The notes under the pieces are model-generated. The model worked only from the letters and a program-made list of their open reading frames with translations, ran no database searches and had not been told where the DNA came from. Source: JBGAJN01 sp044224905 (GTDB lineage: Bacteria > Verrucomicrobiota > Verrucomicrobiia > Limisphaerales > JBGAJN01). From it: DNA of 64,000 nt. Location of the stretch: positions 496,001 to 560,000 of the forward strand of contig JBGAJN010000003.1 in assembly GCA_044224905.1 (NCBI GenBank), given 5' to 3'. Below are positions 44,981-55,345 of the stretch, piece by piece (position 1 is the first letter of the stretch; the number at the start of each line of letters is the position of its first letter). Both the position numbers and the translations under genes were made by a program.

Positions 44981-46189
44981 ATGAAAGCATTGGTATACAA
45001 CGGCCCTCGCGATGTCCAGGTGAAGAACGTGCCGGACGCGAAGATTGAACAGCCCACAGATGTACTGGTGAGAATCACCAGCACCAACATCTGCGGCTCG
45101 GATCTACACATGTACGAAGGACGTACCAACGTGGAAAATGGGAAAATTCTTGGTCATGAAAATTTAGGTCAGGTCGTGGAGGTCGGCAAAGCTGTTGCCC
45201 GAATCAAGACGGGCGACTGGGTTTGTCTCCCGTTCAACATCGCCTGCGGCTTCTGCAAAAACTGCGAGCGCGGCTTTACGGGAGCGTGCCTCTTTATGAA
45301 TCCCGGAACAGCGGGCGCGGCTTATGGCTTCGCTGGGATGGGACCGTATAGCGGCGGGCAGGCGGAATTCTTGCGCGTGCCTTATGCGGACTTCAATTGC
45401 CTAAAACTTCCTGCCGACGCCCAAGAAAAGGAAAATGACTATGTGATGCTCTCCGACATTTTTCCCACTGGCTGGCATGCTACGGAGCTGGCGGGTGTGA
45501 AGCCCGGCGAGTCCGTGGTTATATACGGCTGTGGTCCCGTGGGACTGATGGCGGCTCACTCTGCGATGATTAAGGGCGCAAGCCAGGTTTTCATTGTCGA
45601 TTCCCAGCCGGACCGGCTGGCGTTGGGAAAGAAAATCGGGGCAGTTCCGATTGATTATTCCAAAGGGACGGCGGTGGAACAAATTCTCGAACTAACAAGA
45701 GGCGAAGGTGCGGATCGCGGTTGTGAATGTGTGGGCTACCAGTGCCACGACCCGGCCGGACACGAAGTGCCGAACGCGACCATGAACGATCTCGTGAAGT
45801 CGGTGCGCGCTACGGGCGGCATCGGCGTCGTCGGCGTGTTTGTGCCCGAAGATCCGAAATGCACGGACGATTTGGGCAAAGAAGGAAAGCTCGCCTTCGA
45901 CTTCGGACTTTTCTGGTCGAAGGGACAAAAGGTTGGAACGGGCCAGGCGAACGTCAAATCTTACAATCGTTACCTCCGCGAACTTATTCACGTCGGTCGC
46001 GCCAAGCCTTCTTGGATCGTTTCGCACGAGCTTGCATTGGATGAAGCCCCGGACGCTTACAAACATTTTGACGCCCGCGACGACGGCTGGACCAAGGTCA
46101 TCCTGCATCCTGCGGCCCAGTCGAAGAGTAAAACGCAGTCAACCGTTGTGAAGAAATCCGCACGTAAGGAAAAACTGCTTACTCACTAG
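44981..46189 (+). CDS. fdhA: Glutathione-independent formaldehyde dehydrogenase (zinc alcohol dehydrogenase family)
   Basis: The enzyme oxidises formaldehyde (and probably other short aldehydes) with NAD. The 402-residue protein has the catalytic-zinc motifs NICGSDLH and GHENLG, the structural-zinc Cys cluster CGFCKNCERGFTGAC, and the Rossmann loop YGCGPVGLMAAHSA near residue 180. The long insertion with AYGFAGMGPYSGGQAEFLRV separates this group from ordinary alcohol dehydrogenases. The C-terminus has an extra basic tail (SKSKTQSTVVKKSARKEK). Confidence 0.9.
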   Translation: MKALVYNGPRDVQVKNVPDAKIEQPTDVLVRITSTNICGSDLHMYEGRTNVENGKILGHENLGQVVEVGKAVARIKTGDWVCLPFNIACGFCKNCERGFTGACLFMNPGTAGAAYGFAGMGPYSGGQAEFLRVPYADFNCLKLPADAQEKENDYVMLSDIFPTGWHATELAGVKPGESVVIYGCGPVGLMAAHSAMIKGASQVFIVDSQPDRLALGKKIGAVPIDYSKGTAVEQILELTRGEGADRGCECVGYQCHDPAGHEVPNATMNDLVKSVRATGGIGVVGVFVPEDPKCTDDLGKEGKLAFDFGLFWSKGQKVGTGQANVKSYNRYLRELIHVGRAKPSWIVSHELALDEAPDAYKHFDARDDGWTKVILHPAAQSKSKTQSTVVKKSARKEKLLTH

Positions 46190-46275
46190 AATCAAAAACT
46201 CTGGTCCCTGCGACAAACGACACGGCTTACCCTAATTGATGGAGAGGCCCGGTTCTCCATGCGAGGAAAATTGTA

Positions 46276-48390
46276 ATGAGCAAAAAAAATACGGCGAACG
46301 GTTCCGAAAAGCGCCCACGGACCAAGGTCTCCCCCTTGAGTGGAGGTTCCCAAACGGCTCTTGGCGGTGAATTGCACCAGGTCGCCGGGGGAGAGCATCC
46401 CGCGCTCACGACAAATCAGGGTGTTGCGCTTTCGGACAATCAAAACTCGCTTAAGGCTAATCCAAAGGGTCCGGCTTTGCTCGAGGATTTCATACTGCGC
46501 GACAAGATCACCCATTTCGATCACGAGCGGATTCCCGAGCGCATCGTTCACGCGCGCGGATCGGGTATGCATGGTTTCTTCGAACTGACCGCCTCATTGG
46601 AGCAATATACCACCGCTCGAATACTCACGGAGGTCGGCACCAAGACGCCCGTTTTTACCCGCATATCGACCGTCGCAGGCGGCGCGGGCTCGGTGGATAC
46701 GCCGCGGGACGTCCGGGGATTTTCCATCAAGTTCTACACCAAGGAAGGCAACTGGGATCTGGTTGGTAATAACATTCCGGTCTTCTTCATTCAGGACGCC
46801 ATCAAATTTCCCGATCTGATCCATGCCGTGAAAATGGAACCCGATCGCGGCTTTCCACAATCGGCTACGGCGCACGACACGTTCTGGGATTTCATCTCGC
46901 TCACTCCTGAATCGATGCACATGGTCATGTGGATCATGTCGGATCGCACCTTGCCGCGTTCGTTACGGATGATCGAAGGCTTCGGGGTCCACAGCTTCCG
47001 GTTAATCAACGCTGCGGGGGAGTCCACCTTCGTGAAGTTCCACTGGCGACCCAAGCTGGGCGTGCAGTCCACAATCTGGGATGAAACCGTCAAAATTTCT
47101 GGAGCCGATCCCGACTTTCATCGGCGCGACCTGTTCGACGCCATCACGGCGGGCGATTTTCCCGAATGGGAATTTGCTGTGCAACTGTTCACCCAGGCGC
47201 AAGCGGACAAATTTCCCTTCGATCATCTGGACGCCACCAAGTTGATTCCGGAAGAATTGGTACCGCTAAAAGTGATTGGTCGCCTCGTGCTGGATCGCTG
47301 GCCGAACAATTTCTTCGCAGAAACGGAGCAGGTCGCATTCTGCCCTTCGCATGTCGTGCCAGGCATTGATTTCTCCAACGATCCTTTGCTGCAAGGTCGG
47401 TTGTTTTCCTATCAGGACACGCAACTCTCCCGTTTGGGTTCGCCGAATTTTCATCAAATTCCCGTCAACGCCCCGAAGTGTCCCTTTGCGAATCAACAAC
47501 GCGATGGCCATATGCAGATGGAACAGCCGACGGGTCGCGTGGCGTATGAGCCGAATACCTTGTCCAAGAATTCACCGCGCGAAAATCCCGTTACCGGCTT
47601 TCGCAGCGCACCCACGAGTGAAGCGGGCGAGAAGGGGCGCATTCGTCCGGAGAGTTTTTCGGATCACTACAGTCAGGCGCGGCAATTCTACCTGAGCCAG
47701 TCTAGTTACGAGCAGGCACACATCGCTTCGGCGTTAGTGTTTGAACTTTCCAAAGTGGAGCACCCCCACATTTGCGATGCGATGGTCGGTCATCTGCGCC
47801 ATATAGATGCGGATCTCGCGAAGCGCGTCGCGGCGGGGCTGGCGCTGTCCAAACTTCCCGCCGCTCCCGCGACTGCTGCACCAGTGCAGGAGATGAAACC
47901 GTCACCTGCGCTCCAAATCATCGGTAAGATGAAAGCAACGCTGCAAGGTCGGGCAATCGGCATCCTGATCGCCGACGGCTCGGACGGTGCGATCATTAAA
48001 AGAATCAAAAAGGCCGCGACCGATGCGGGAGCCAGGGTAATAATCATCGCACCAAAAATAGGAGGCGTGAAACTCGCCGATGGTTCGATGCTTTCCGCGG
48101 ACGGGCAACTAGCCGGCACTCCTTCTGTCTTGTTTGATGCGGTTGCCGTGGTTCTTTCCGATGCGGGCGCAAAGATCCTTTCTGCGGAAAGTGCCGCGAT
48201 TGATTTCGTGCGCGATGCCTTCGGGCATCTTAAAGCCATTGCCGTTGATAAGGGCGGGGCTGCGCTGTTGAGAAAAGCGAATCTTCAACCCGACGCCGGC
48301 GTGGTGCCGGCTGATCAGCAAGACGCATTTATTGCGGCAGCCAAAACTCGTCAATGGGAACGGGAAAAATTCGTTCGATCATTAGCATGA
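46276..48390 (+). CDS. katE: Large-subunit catalase HPII
   Basis: The enzyme breaks down hydrogen peroxide. The 704-residue protein has the clade II layout: an extended N-terminus, the haem catalase core and a C-terminal class I glutaminase/DJ-1-like domain (about 545-700, GRAIGILIADGSDGAIIKRI). The distal His lies in IPERIVHARGSG, the distal Asn region in NIPVFFIQDAIKFPD, and the proximal Tyr in GRLFSYQDTQLSRLG. It is slightly shorter than the E. coli enzyme but complete. Its neighbours are also stress genes. Confidence 0.96.
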   Translation: MSKKNTANGSEKRPRTKVSPLSGGSQTALGGELHQVAGGEHPALTTNQGVALSDNQNSLKANPKGPALLEDFILRDKITHFDHERIPERIVHARGSGMHGFFELTASLEQYTTARILTEVGTKTPVFTRISTVAGGAGSVDTPRDVRGFSIKFYTKEGNWDLVGNNIPVFFIQDAIKFPDLIHAVKMEPDRGFPQSATAHDTFWDFISLTPESMHMVMWIMSDRTLPRSLRMIEGFGVHSFRLINAAGESTFVKFHWRPKLGVQSTIWDETVKISGADPDFHRRDLFDAITAGDFPEWEFAVQLFTQAQADKFPFDHLDATKLIPEELVPLKVIGRLVLDRWPNNFFAETEQVAFCPSHVVPGIDFSNDPLLQGRLFSYQDTQLSRLGSPNFHQIPVNAPKCPFANQQRDGHMQMEQPTGRVAYEPNTLSKNSPRENPVTGFRSAPTSEAGEKGRIRPESFSDHYSQARQFYLSQSSYEQAHIASALVFELSKVEHPHICDAMVGHLRHIDADLAKRVAAGLALSKLPAAPATAAPVQEMKPSPALQIIGKMKATLQGRAIGILIADGSDGAIIKRIKKAATDAGARVIIIAPKIGGVKLADGSMLSADGQLAGTPSVLFDAVAVVLSDAGAKILSAESAAIDFVRDAFGHLKAIAVDKGGAALLRKANLQPDAGVVPADQQDAFIAAAKTRQWEREKFVRSLA

Positions 48391-48497
48391 ACGTCCCGCG
48401 CAAACTTCGATCCGCCACATACTCCTCCGCCAGAAAAACCACAGTCATTCAATTTCCTGCAGACTCCGCCACCCTCTAACCATTACCTCAAAAACAT

Positions 48498-49436
48498 ATG
48501 ATCGATGCACCGTCCGTCGCTGAAACTACCGAATCCATTCCGTCAATTCATGATCGCTACCTTCTTCCTTCGTTGTGTTGGAAGGCGATTATCGGCGGCA
48601 CCGTTGCCGCCGTAGGAATCCACATACTGCTGACGGCCTTGGGCGTTGGGGCGGGTCTTGCCACTTTCACTCCCGTGACAGATGCCAATCCGCTGACGAA
48701 TTTAAGTGTCGGAGCGGCGATCGTATGGACGTTGTGCGCGCTGGTCGCCCTGTCGTTCGGGGGATTCGTTGCCGGACGCTTTTCTCATTCCCTCCACAGT
48801 GGATTCGTTCACGGAGTGCTGGTCTGGAGTCTTACACTGATCCTCACGTTACTTCTACTTTCGATGGGCACAGGCATGGTCTTGGGCGGCGCGCTGAAAG
48901 TTTTGGTTTCGGGTTTGGGAATTGGCGGGGCGGCAGTTGCTGTCGGCGCAGGCGATCTGGCCAAAGAAGGCGTCACGCGCGGTGCTGATCAACTCAGCAG
49001 TTTCATTGACGAAGCCGTTCAGTCCTCGCCAACCAACGCGACTCCCAAAGACGTCACCCGCGCAAAGCGGGAGATCGGTTTTGCAGTCACCAAACTCTTT
49101 ACTCCTGGCAGTGACGTCACTGCGCAAGACAAGCGGGTTGCGGTAACAACGGCGCTTACTACCTATGCTGGCATGAGTGAGGCCGACGCAACCAAAGCGG
49201 TCGATGGATGGACAAAGGCCTATAAAGACCTCAAGGCGGAGTTGGACAGCTTGAAATCGATCGCGGAACAGAAAGCCCGTGAATCCGCCGACCGCGCCGC
49301 CAGCGCACTTTCCAGCGCGGCGATTTGGTCGTTTGTTGCCCTGCTCATCGGCTTGTTGGTCACTGCTCTCGCGGGGAGTTGGGGAGCGAAGCGTGCTTTG
49401 AGGGATACCGATCTGGACTCTGCGTATGGCAGCTAA
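48498..49436 (+). CDS. Multi-pass membrane protein of unknown function
   Basis: The 312-residue protein has three to four N-terminal membrane helices (about 28-55, 70-98, 105-150). A soluble helical region (about 155-265) contains AKREIGFAVTKLF and LTTYAGMSEADATKAVDGW. A C-terminal membrane helix (WSFVALLIGLLVTALAGSWG) ends it. Proteins of this layout are often found with PRC-barrel and YciE genes, but I know no established function. Confidence 0.78.
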   Translation: MIDAPSVAETTESIPSIHDRYLLPSLCWKAIIGGTVAAVGIHILLTALGVGAGLATFTPVTDANPLTNLSVGAAIVWTLCALVALSFGGFVAGRFSHSLHSGFVHGVLVWSLTLILTLLLLSMGTGMVLGGALKVLVSGLGIGGAAVAVGAGDLAKEGVTRGADQLSSFIDEAVQSSPTNATPKDVTRAKREIGFAVTKLFTPGSDVTAQDKRVAVTTALTTYAGMSEADATKAVDGWTKAYKDLKAELDSLKSIAEQKARESADRAASALSSAAIWSFVALLIGLLVTALAGSWGAKRALRDTDLDSAYGS

Positions 49437-49540
49437 ATTGAAACTTATTCTCGATCCGACTTGCGAAATTATCGATTGCTCACGTCGTGATCGGTTGTCG
49501 ATTCGCGGTATGTCGCGTCGGGAACTGCGGTTAAAGGAAA

Positions 49541-51205
49541 ATGAAAATCTCGGCGAACCATCTTAGGCGCTACAAGGAAATCGGCGTGCTGCTGTGGAAG
49601 TACGGGCGCTCCGATCTCGTGAAGCAGATGGGTATCGATGAGGCGGTCGACGAGCGGGAGGAAAAGCCGGCTGCCGCAGGTGCGGCGACCCCTGATCAGT
49701 TGGCCGATGACTTGGAAGCAATGGGGCCCACCTACGTGAAACTGGGCCAGGTGATGTCTGGTCGGCCAGATTTGCTCCCCGAACCCTACCTAAAGGCGCT
49801 GGCCCGGCTGCAGGACAAGGTCAAACCGTTTTCGTACGAGGAAGTCGAAGAAATCATTTCTACCGAATTGGGAATTCGGATTTCCAAGGCTTTCTCGCGA
49901 TTTGATCCCACACCTATCGCGGCCGCATCTCTTGGGCAGGTTCATTCGGCGGCGTTGCGGGATGGCCGCCTCGTCGTTGTAAAAGTGCAGCGTCCCAACA
50001 TTCGCAAGCAAATCGCGGAGGATTTTGAGGTGCTCGCACAAATCGCAGAGTTCTTCGACAATCATACTGAACTCGGCCGGAAACACCGCTTCCTCAAGAT
50101 TCTGGAGGAGTTCCGTATCACCATTCAGCAGGAGTTAAACTATGAGCTCGAAGCGCAGAACCTGATCGCGGTAGGGGCCAACGTGGCGGAATTTGAACGG
50201 ATTCAAGTTCCTCAACCGATCGCGGATTACAGCACCCGCAGTGTGCTTACGATGGATTATGTCCAGGGTCGGAAGATCACTGCGCTCGGACCGCTCGCCC
50301 GGTTGGAAATGGAAGGGGGCCCGCTTGCAGAGGAGTTGTTCAAAGCCTATTTGAAACAGGTGCTCGTGGATGGATTGTTTCATGCCGATCCGCATCCCGG
50401 GAACGTTTTCCTCACCGACGATGGCCGGGTCGCTCTGCTCGATCTGGGCATGGTCGGCCACACCACGCCCGTCATGCAGGAGAGTCTTCTCAAGCTCCTG
50501 CTTGCGATTAGTGAGGGAAAAGGCGATGAAGCGGCCGAACTGGTCATCCGCATCAGCGAGACGACGGAGGAGTTCAACCGAACGGAATTCAGCCGTCGCA
50601 TCGGGCAACTGTTGGCCGCGCGACAGGATCAGGGTCTACAGCATATCAACGTCGGAAAATCCCTTCTAGCGGTGAGCCAAAGCGCTGCGGACAACGGTCT
50701 GTTCGTTCCCAGCGAGCTGACATTGCTGGGAAAGACCCTCCTGCAATTGGATGAAGTGGGGAAGATTCTCGATCCCGAGTTTGACCCCAATGCATCGATC
50801 CGCCGGAACGTGGGCGAATTGATGTCGCAACGGATGCGCAAAAACGCCACGCAAGGCAGCGCCTTCAGTTCGCTGTTGGAAGCGAAGGAGTTTGTGGTCG
50901 GGCTGCCGGCGCGCCTGAACAAAATCATGGACGCGATCGCCAACCATGAGTTTGAAGTCAAAATCAAAGCCGTGGACGCAAAACTGGTGATGGAAGGATT
51001 CCAGAAGATCGCCAATCGCATCACAACGGGAATTGTTCTCGGCGCGTTGATCATGGGCGCGTCACTCCTGATGCAGGTCCAAACCAGCTTTCGAATACTT
51101 GGATATCCCGGACTGGCGATGCTTTGCTTTCTCGCTGCCGCAGCGGGAGGATTCTGGCTGGTTATCAGTATCTTCGTTCAAGACCAGAAAGGCCGGAAGA
51201 AATGA
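49541..51205 (+). CDS. ABC1/UbiB-family atypical kinase
   Basis: The 554-residue protein carries the defining motifs of the ABC1/UbiB group: GPTYVKLGQVMS (KxGQ), AAASLGQVH (Ala-rich loop), VVKVQRP (ATP-binding Lys), FHADPHPGN (catalytic loop) and LLDLGMVG (metal Asp). Two membrane helices end the protein (GIVLGALIMGASLLM, LAMLCFLAAAAGGFWLVISI). Family members support ubiquinone or lipid metabolism. There are no ubi genes nearby; the adjacent phospholipase D-type gene suggests a membrane-lipid role here. Confidence 0.93.
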   Translation: MKISANHLRRYKEIGVLLWKYGRSDLVKQMGIDEAVDEREEKPAAAGAATPDQLADDLEAMGPTYVKLGQVMSGRPDLLPEPYLKALARLQDKVKPFSYEEVEEIISTELGIRISKAFSRFDPTPIAAASLGQVHSAALRDGRLVVVKVQRPNIRKQIAEDFEVLAQIAEFFDNHTELGRKHRFLKILEEFRITIQQELNYELEAQNLIAVGANVAEFERIQVPQPIADYSTRSVLTMDYVQGRKITALGPLARLEMEGGPLAEELFKAYLKQVLVDGLFHADPHPGNVFLTDDGRVALLDLGMVGHTTPVMQESLLKLLLAISEGKGDEAAELVIRISETTEEFNRTEFSRRIGQLLAARQDQGLQHINVGKSLLAVSQSAADNGLFVPSELTLLGKTLLQLDEVGKILDPEFDPNASIRRNVGELMSQRMRKNATQGSAFSSLLEAKEFVVGLPARLNKIMDAIANHEFEVKIKAVDAKLVMEGFQKIANRITTGIVLGALIMGASLLMQVQTSFRILGYPGLAMLCFLAAAAGGFWLVISIFVQDQKGRKK

Positions 51206-51251
51206 AGGCGCTTCGTCGGCCAGAAAAATTTGATCTCACGCGAAAGATCCA

Positions 51252-52517
51252 ATGAGACAGCCGATTCTCATCACTCTTTTGGTCGTCGGATTTTTCTCCA
51301 TCGCGATGATCAACCTCCGGGCCGACGAAAAGCGAATTCGCTACGAACTGACGCATCGCTTCGCGGTGGAGGACCCTCAATTCCTGCGTTGCATGGGACA
51401 ACTCCTCGGTCCCGCTATCCTGACGGGAAACCGGATCAAGGCCCTCCAAAACGGTGATGAGATTTTTCCGGCGATGCTCGACGCCATTCGCGCGGCCCGC
51501 GAAACGATCACTTTCGAAACTTACATCTATTGGTCCGGCGATATCGGACGACAGTTTTCCGACGCGTTGCGTGAGCGAGCGCAAGCGGGCGTAAAAGTTC
51601 ACGTCATGTTGGATTGGGTGGGGTGTGGAAAGATCGACGCAAAATACCTTGAAGCCATGAGAGCTGCGGGCGTTGAAGTTGAATTCTATCATCCCTTGCG
51701 CTGGTACAACCTCACGCGGATGAACAATCGCACGCACCGCAAACTATTAGTGGTGGATGGTCGCGTCGGATTTACGGGCGGCGTTGGCATTGCCGATCAG
51801 TGGCGGGGACATGCCGAATCAAAAGATCACTGGCGTGATTCACACTACCAGATCGAAGGGCCCGCCGTCGCCCAGATGCAGGCAGCCTTCACCGACAACT
51901 GGATCAAAACCCGATCACAGGTGCTCCTCGGCAGTAATTATTTTCCAGAACTGAAACCGATGGGCGACTCGCTGGCGCAGGCGTTCAAAAGCTCTCGTCG
52001 CGAAGGCAGCGAAAGTGTGCGTCTGATGTATCTGCTCGCCATCACCTCGGCCACCAAGAGCATCCGACTGCAAGCGGCCTATTTTGTTCCGGACGAACTG
52101 GCGATTGCCACCTTGGTAGCTGCCCGAAAGCGTGGGGTGAAGATCGAACTCATCGTTCCCGGACCGCACATGGATACCAAGATTGTGCAACATGCCAGTC
52201 GCTCTTTGTGGGGTGCGCTGTTGGATGCGGGCGTGGAGATTTACGAGTACCAACCGACGATGTATCACTGCAAAGTTTTGATCGTGGACGATGTCTGGGT
52301 GTCCGTGGGATCGACCAATTTTGATGACCGCTCCTTCCGTCTGAATGACGAGGCCAACTTGAACATATACGACGGTGGCTTTGCCGCAGAACAGGTCGGC
52401 GTTTTCGAGGAGGACAAGGGAAAGTCCCGCTTGATGACCCGTTCGGAGTTCAAGAATCGCTCCACCATAGGTAAGATCTTCGACAAGATCGCGGCTGCCT
52501 TTCGGAGGCAATTGTGA
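51252..52517 (+). CDS. Phospholipase D-type cardiolipin synthase
   Basis: The 421-residue protein has two HKD motifs: HRKLLVVDGRVGFTGG (about 160-175) and HCKVLIVDDVWVSVGS (about 338-353). Each is followed by the expected Asn/Asp-containing stretch. The N-terminus has a membrane helix (ILITLLVVGFFSIAMI). The spacing is that of ClsB-like cardiolipin synthases rather than secreted phospholipases. It starts 46 bases after the ABC1 kinase and is likely in the same operon. Confidence 0.92.
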   Translation: MRQPILITLLVVGFFSIAMINLRADEKRIRYELTHRFAVEDPQFLRCMGQLLGPAILTGNRIKALQNGDEIFPAMLDAIRAARETITFETYIYWSGDIGRQFSDALRERAQAGVKVHVMLDWVGCGKIDAKYLEAMRAAGVEVEFYHPLRWYNLTRMNNRTHRKLLVVDGRVGFTGGVGIADQWRGHAESKDHWRDSHYQIEGPAVAQMQAAFTDNWIKTRSQVLLGSNYFPELKPMGDSLAQAFKSSRREGSESVRLMYLLAITSATKSIRLQAAYFVPDELAIATLVAARKRGVKIELIVPGPHMDTKIVQHASRSLWGALLDAGVEIYEYQPTMYHCKVLIVDDVWVSVGSTNFDDRSFRLNDEANLNIYDGGFAAEQVGVFEEDKGKSRLMTRSEFKNRSTIGKIFDKIAAAFRRQL

Positions 52518-52914
52518 ACACGGCCTTGTGCCTCTCCGCTGAAGTCGGAACGGTCGGAAGAAATGACGGAGCTTCCGTGACAATTCATCGGAACGCTAAG
52601 GCGGCTGCCCCATATGAGACTGTCCACGGGTGTTTTCTTTTTGGCGGCCCGAGTGCGGATGTCGTCGTGGTGCATCCTGTTTTCCCAGCTAATCCAATTT
52701 GCGAACACCTTTCGCTTCGATCTCACTTGCAAGCAGGTGGTGAACGGAAGCGTGTCGGGTTCGACGCTGAAGAGCATCCACAAAAGTGAACCCTCTGACA
52801 CATAGGAAGGTGAGCGTCAGGTGGACAACCGCGGATCACGACGTGACTGATAAAAGGAGCAGGCTAGGGATTTCGGTTAAGTTGAATCTGCCCGCGGACT
52901 GCGAATGAGTCCTT
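52518..52914. other. Gap without a supported gene
   Basis: Nearly 400 bases between the cardiolipin synthase and the YihY gene. A 91-codon plus-strand frame overlaps the preceding stop and a longer minus-strand frame overlaps the synthase gene; neither shows family features. It may be decayed DNA. Confidence 0.5.
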
Positions 52915-53856
52915 ATGTCTCGTTTTCTAGCATCGAGCTGGGAGTTGTTGAAACTGACTGTGTCGGGATGGATTGATCAGCGACTTTCACGGCAGGGGGC
53001 AGCGTTGGCATTTTATACTCTTTTCGCCATCGCTCCGCTGCTCGTGATCGTGCTGGCAATTGCCGGGCTTTGGTTTGGAGAAGAAGCGGCTCGCCGCGAG
53101 TTGTTCAGTCAAGTTTCGGGCTTGGTCGGAAGCGAAGGCGGCGAAGCAATTCAAGCGTTAGTGAGCGCTGCAGCCAAGCCGAAGACCGGGGCTTGGGCGA
53201 CGGGCATCGCGGTAGCAACCCTATTCGTGGGCGCCACTAGTGTGTTCGTTGAGCTTCAAGATGCTCTCAACGTGGTGTGGGGTGTCCGAAGGCTGCCGGG
53301 GCGCGGGTTGCGAGATTTTGTCAAAGACCGACTGCTCTCCTTCACTCTCATAGTGGGAATTGGATTTCTTTTGCTGGTCTCCCTGGTTCTCAGCGCAGGG
53401 CTTTCCGCGTTGGGCAAATTCATGCTGGGATTGCTGCCCAATCAGGCAATCATTTGGCAAGGAATCAATTTTGTAATCTCCTTCGGTGTCATCACTCTGT
53501 TGTTTGCGATGATTTTTAAAGTGCTGCCCGACGTTGCGGTCGCCTGGCGGGACGTATGGATCGGCGCGATGATCACCGCACTTTTATTCAACCTGGGTAA
53601 ATTCCTTCTTGGATTGTACCTGGGGCGCAGCAGTGTTTCCTCCGCGTACGGGGCTGCCGGCTCATTGGTAATCGTTTTGTTATGGGTCTATTACTCAGCC
53701 CAGATTCTCTTCTTCGGCGCGAAGTTCACGCATGTTTACTCGAGCCGCCATGGTTCGCACGTTGAACCCGTGCCGGGAGCAGAAGCTGTGACGCTGATAG
53801 AGGTGGTCTCGGAACCGGGCGAGCCGGCGGCACATCAGCCAACGAGTCGCGGGTGA
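52915..53856 (+). CDS. YihY/BrkB-family membrane protein
   Basis: The 313-residue protein has six membrane helices of the YihY/BrkB family. The opening RQGAALAFYTLFAIAPLLVI is the family signature, followed by EEAARRELFSQVSGLVG, a helix with SVFVELQDALNVVW, and the conserved late part FLLGLYLGRSSVSSAYGAAG. The C-terminal cytoplasmic tail is short. The transported substrate is not established for the family. Confidence 0.93.
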   Translation: MSRFLASSWELLKLTVSGWIDQRLSRQGAALAFYTLFAIAPLLVIVLAIAGLWFGEEAARRELFSQVSGLVGSEGGEAIQALVSAAAKPKTGAWATGIAVATLFVGATSVFVELQDALNVVWGVRRLPGRGLRDFVKDRLLSFTLIVGIGFLLLVSLVLSAGLSALGKFMLGLLPNQAIIWQGINFVISFGVITLLFAMIFKVLPDVAVAWRDVWIGAMITALLFNLGKFLLGLYLGRSSVSSAYGAAGSLVIVLLWVYYSAQILFFGAKFTHVYSSRHGSHVEPVPGAEAVTLIEVVSEPGEPAAHQPTSRG

Positions 53857-53905
53857 CCATCCTCCGAGGGCGAATATATCCCCTGATAAACGGTGATCCT
53901 GCCTC

Positions 53906-55108
53906 ATGAATCTTACCTCAAGTCATCCGTTCTGGTCGGTCAACAACGGCCTCCCGGCGAACTACCCATCATTGCAACGCGATGTTTCGTGCGAAGCGGT
54001 CGTCATCGGTGGCGGGATTACGGGTGCGCTGGCGGCCGTTCATCTGATAGAGGCGGGCGTTAAGACTCTGCTGATAGACAAGCGAGATATCGGAACAGGG
54101 AGCACCAGCGCGAGCACTGCTCTGCTCCAATACGAAATCGATGTCCCTCTCCGTGAGTTGATCAAAAAAGTCGGTCCGGCAGCGGCGACACGAAGCTATC
54201 AGCTTTGTTGTGAGGCGATTGGCAAACTGGAACACCTGGTCGCACGTTTGAAGATTGATTGCGGCTTTGAACGAAAGCCCAGTTTGTATCTGTTGCGGCA
54301 TCAATCGGAAATCCCCGAGCTTCGAGAAGAATTTCGACTGCGACGCAAGATGGGAATCGAAGTGGAGTTCTACGACACGGCCGCGGTTCGAAAACATTTT
54401 CCCTTTTCGCGGCCCGCAGCGCTCTTTTCGAGAGACGGCGCTCAAGTCGATCCGCACCGCTTAACACACGGCCTCCTCGCGCGGGGGAAACGCGTTGGAC
54501 TGGAAGTCTGCGATCGCACGGAGATGGTGCGACTGGATCAAACCCGCCGTGGCGTTCGGATCATCACCAAGAGTGGTTTCCAGATTACCGCGCGTCGCGC
54601 TGTGATCGCGGCAGGGTTTGAATCGAAAGCCCTTCTGAGAGGCGAAGCTGGAACTCTCAAGAGCACTTACGCGATTATCAGCGAGCCGCTCCCGAAGATT
54701 CCTAGATGGCATAAACGGTGTCTCATCTGGGAGAGCGGTACGCCTTATCTCTATCTGCGAACCACTACGGACGGGCGCGTCATCGTCGGTGGCGAAGATG
54801 AAAATTTCGTAAACGCACAACATCGGGACGCCTTGATATCTCAAAAAACTCGAACGTTGATAAAAAAATTCGGACGATTGTTCCCCGATGTGTCGTTAGA
54901 GGTGGCGTATGCATGGGCCGGCACTTTCGGTGAAACAAAAGATGGGTTGGCTTACATCGGCGTACATCCGCAATTTCCTCACACGTGTTTTGCGCTTGGT
55001 TATGGAGGGAACGGCATCACCTTCAGCCTGATCGCAGCTGAGATAATTCGGGATCATCTTCTCGGATTGACGAATTCTGATGCTCAAATATTTCGCTTCG
55101 GTCGCTGA
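53906..55108 (+). CDS. FAD-dependent oxidoreductase (DAO/glycine oxidase-like)
   Basis: The 400-residue protein has an N-terminal Rossmann FAD site (VVIGGGITGALAAVHLIEAG, about residues 32-51), then DKRDIGTGSTSAST as the second FAD contact. A substrate domain follows, with the late VGGEDENFV and GYGGNGITFSLIAAEI as the closing FAD motif. This is the pattern of D-amino-acid/glycine oxidase-like enzymes. The substrate is unknown. Confidence 0.9.
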   Translation: MNLTSSHPFWSVNNGLPANYPSLQRDVSCEAVVIGGGITGALAAVHLIEAGVKTLLIDKRDIGTGSTSASTALLQYEIDVPLRELIKKVGPAAATRSYQLCCEAIGKLEHLVARLKIDCGFERKPSLYLLRHQSEIPELREEFRLRRKMGIEVEFYDTAAVRKHFPFSRPAALFSRDGAQVDPHRLTHGLLARGKRVGLEVCDRTEMVRLDQTRRGVRIITKSGFQITARRAVIAAGFESKALLRGEAGTLKSTYAIISEPLPKIPRWHKRCLIWESGTPYLYLRTTTDGRVIVGGEDENFVNAQHRDALISQKTRTLIKKFGRLFPDVSLEVAYAWAGTFGETKDGLAYIGVHPQFPHTCFALGYGGNGITFSLIAAEIIRDHLLGLTNSDAQIFRFGR

Positions 55109-55345
55109 TGGACTTGGGCCGGCTCTCCGAATCCGTTCCTCAATTCAAAGTTGGCACGAACGTTTATGTGGTGTGTTTCACCCACCGCCTTGTGCCGGAG
55201 GGCGCCGCCGTACTCGGTGGGAAAATACCCCATAGCGCCGCCGAACCTTCCCCAAGCAATGTTGGAGTTGATGGCGAACCAAACTTCCAAATCAAACGTC
55301 CGCAATTTCGACGAACAATGAGTAACAACAGAAAACGCTAATAAT

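Noticed and set aside
52514..52789. A 91-codon frame after the cardiolipin synthase
   Set aside because: Starts on a GTG overlapping the preceding stop, with no features and no ribosome-binding site.
55108..55341. A 77-codon frame between the FAD oxidoreductase and the ElaB-like gene
   Set aside because: Start overlaps the preceding stop, and the product has no recognisable pattern; most likely a spacer.
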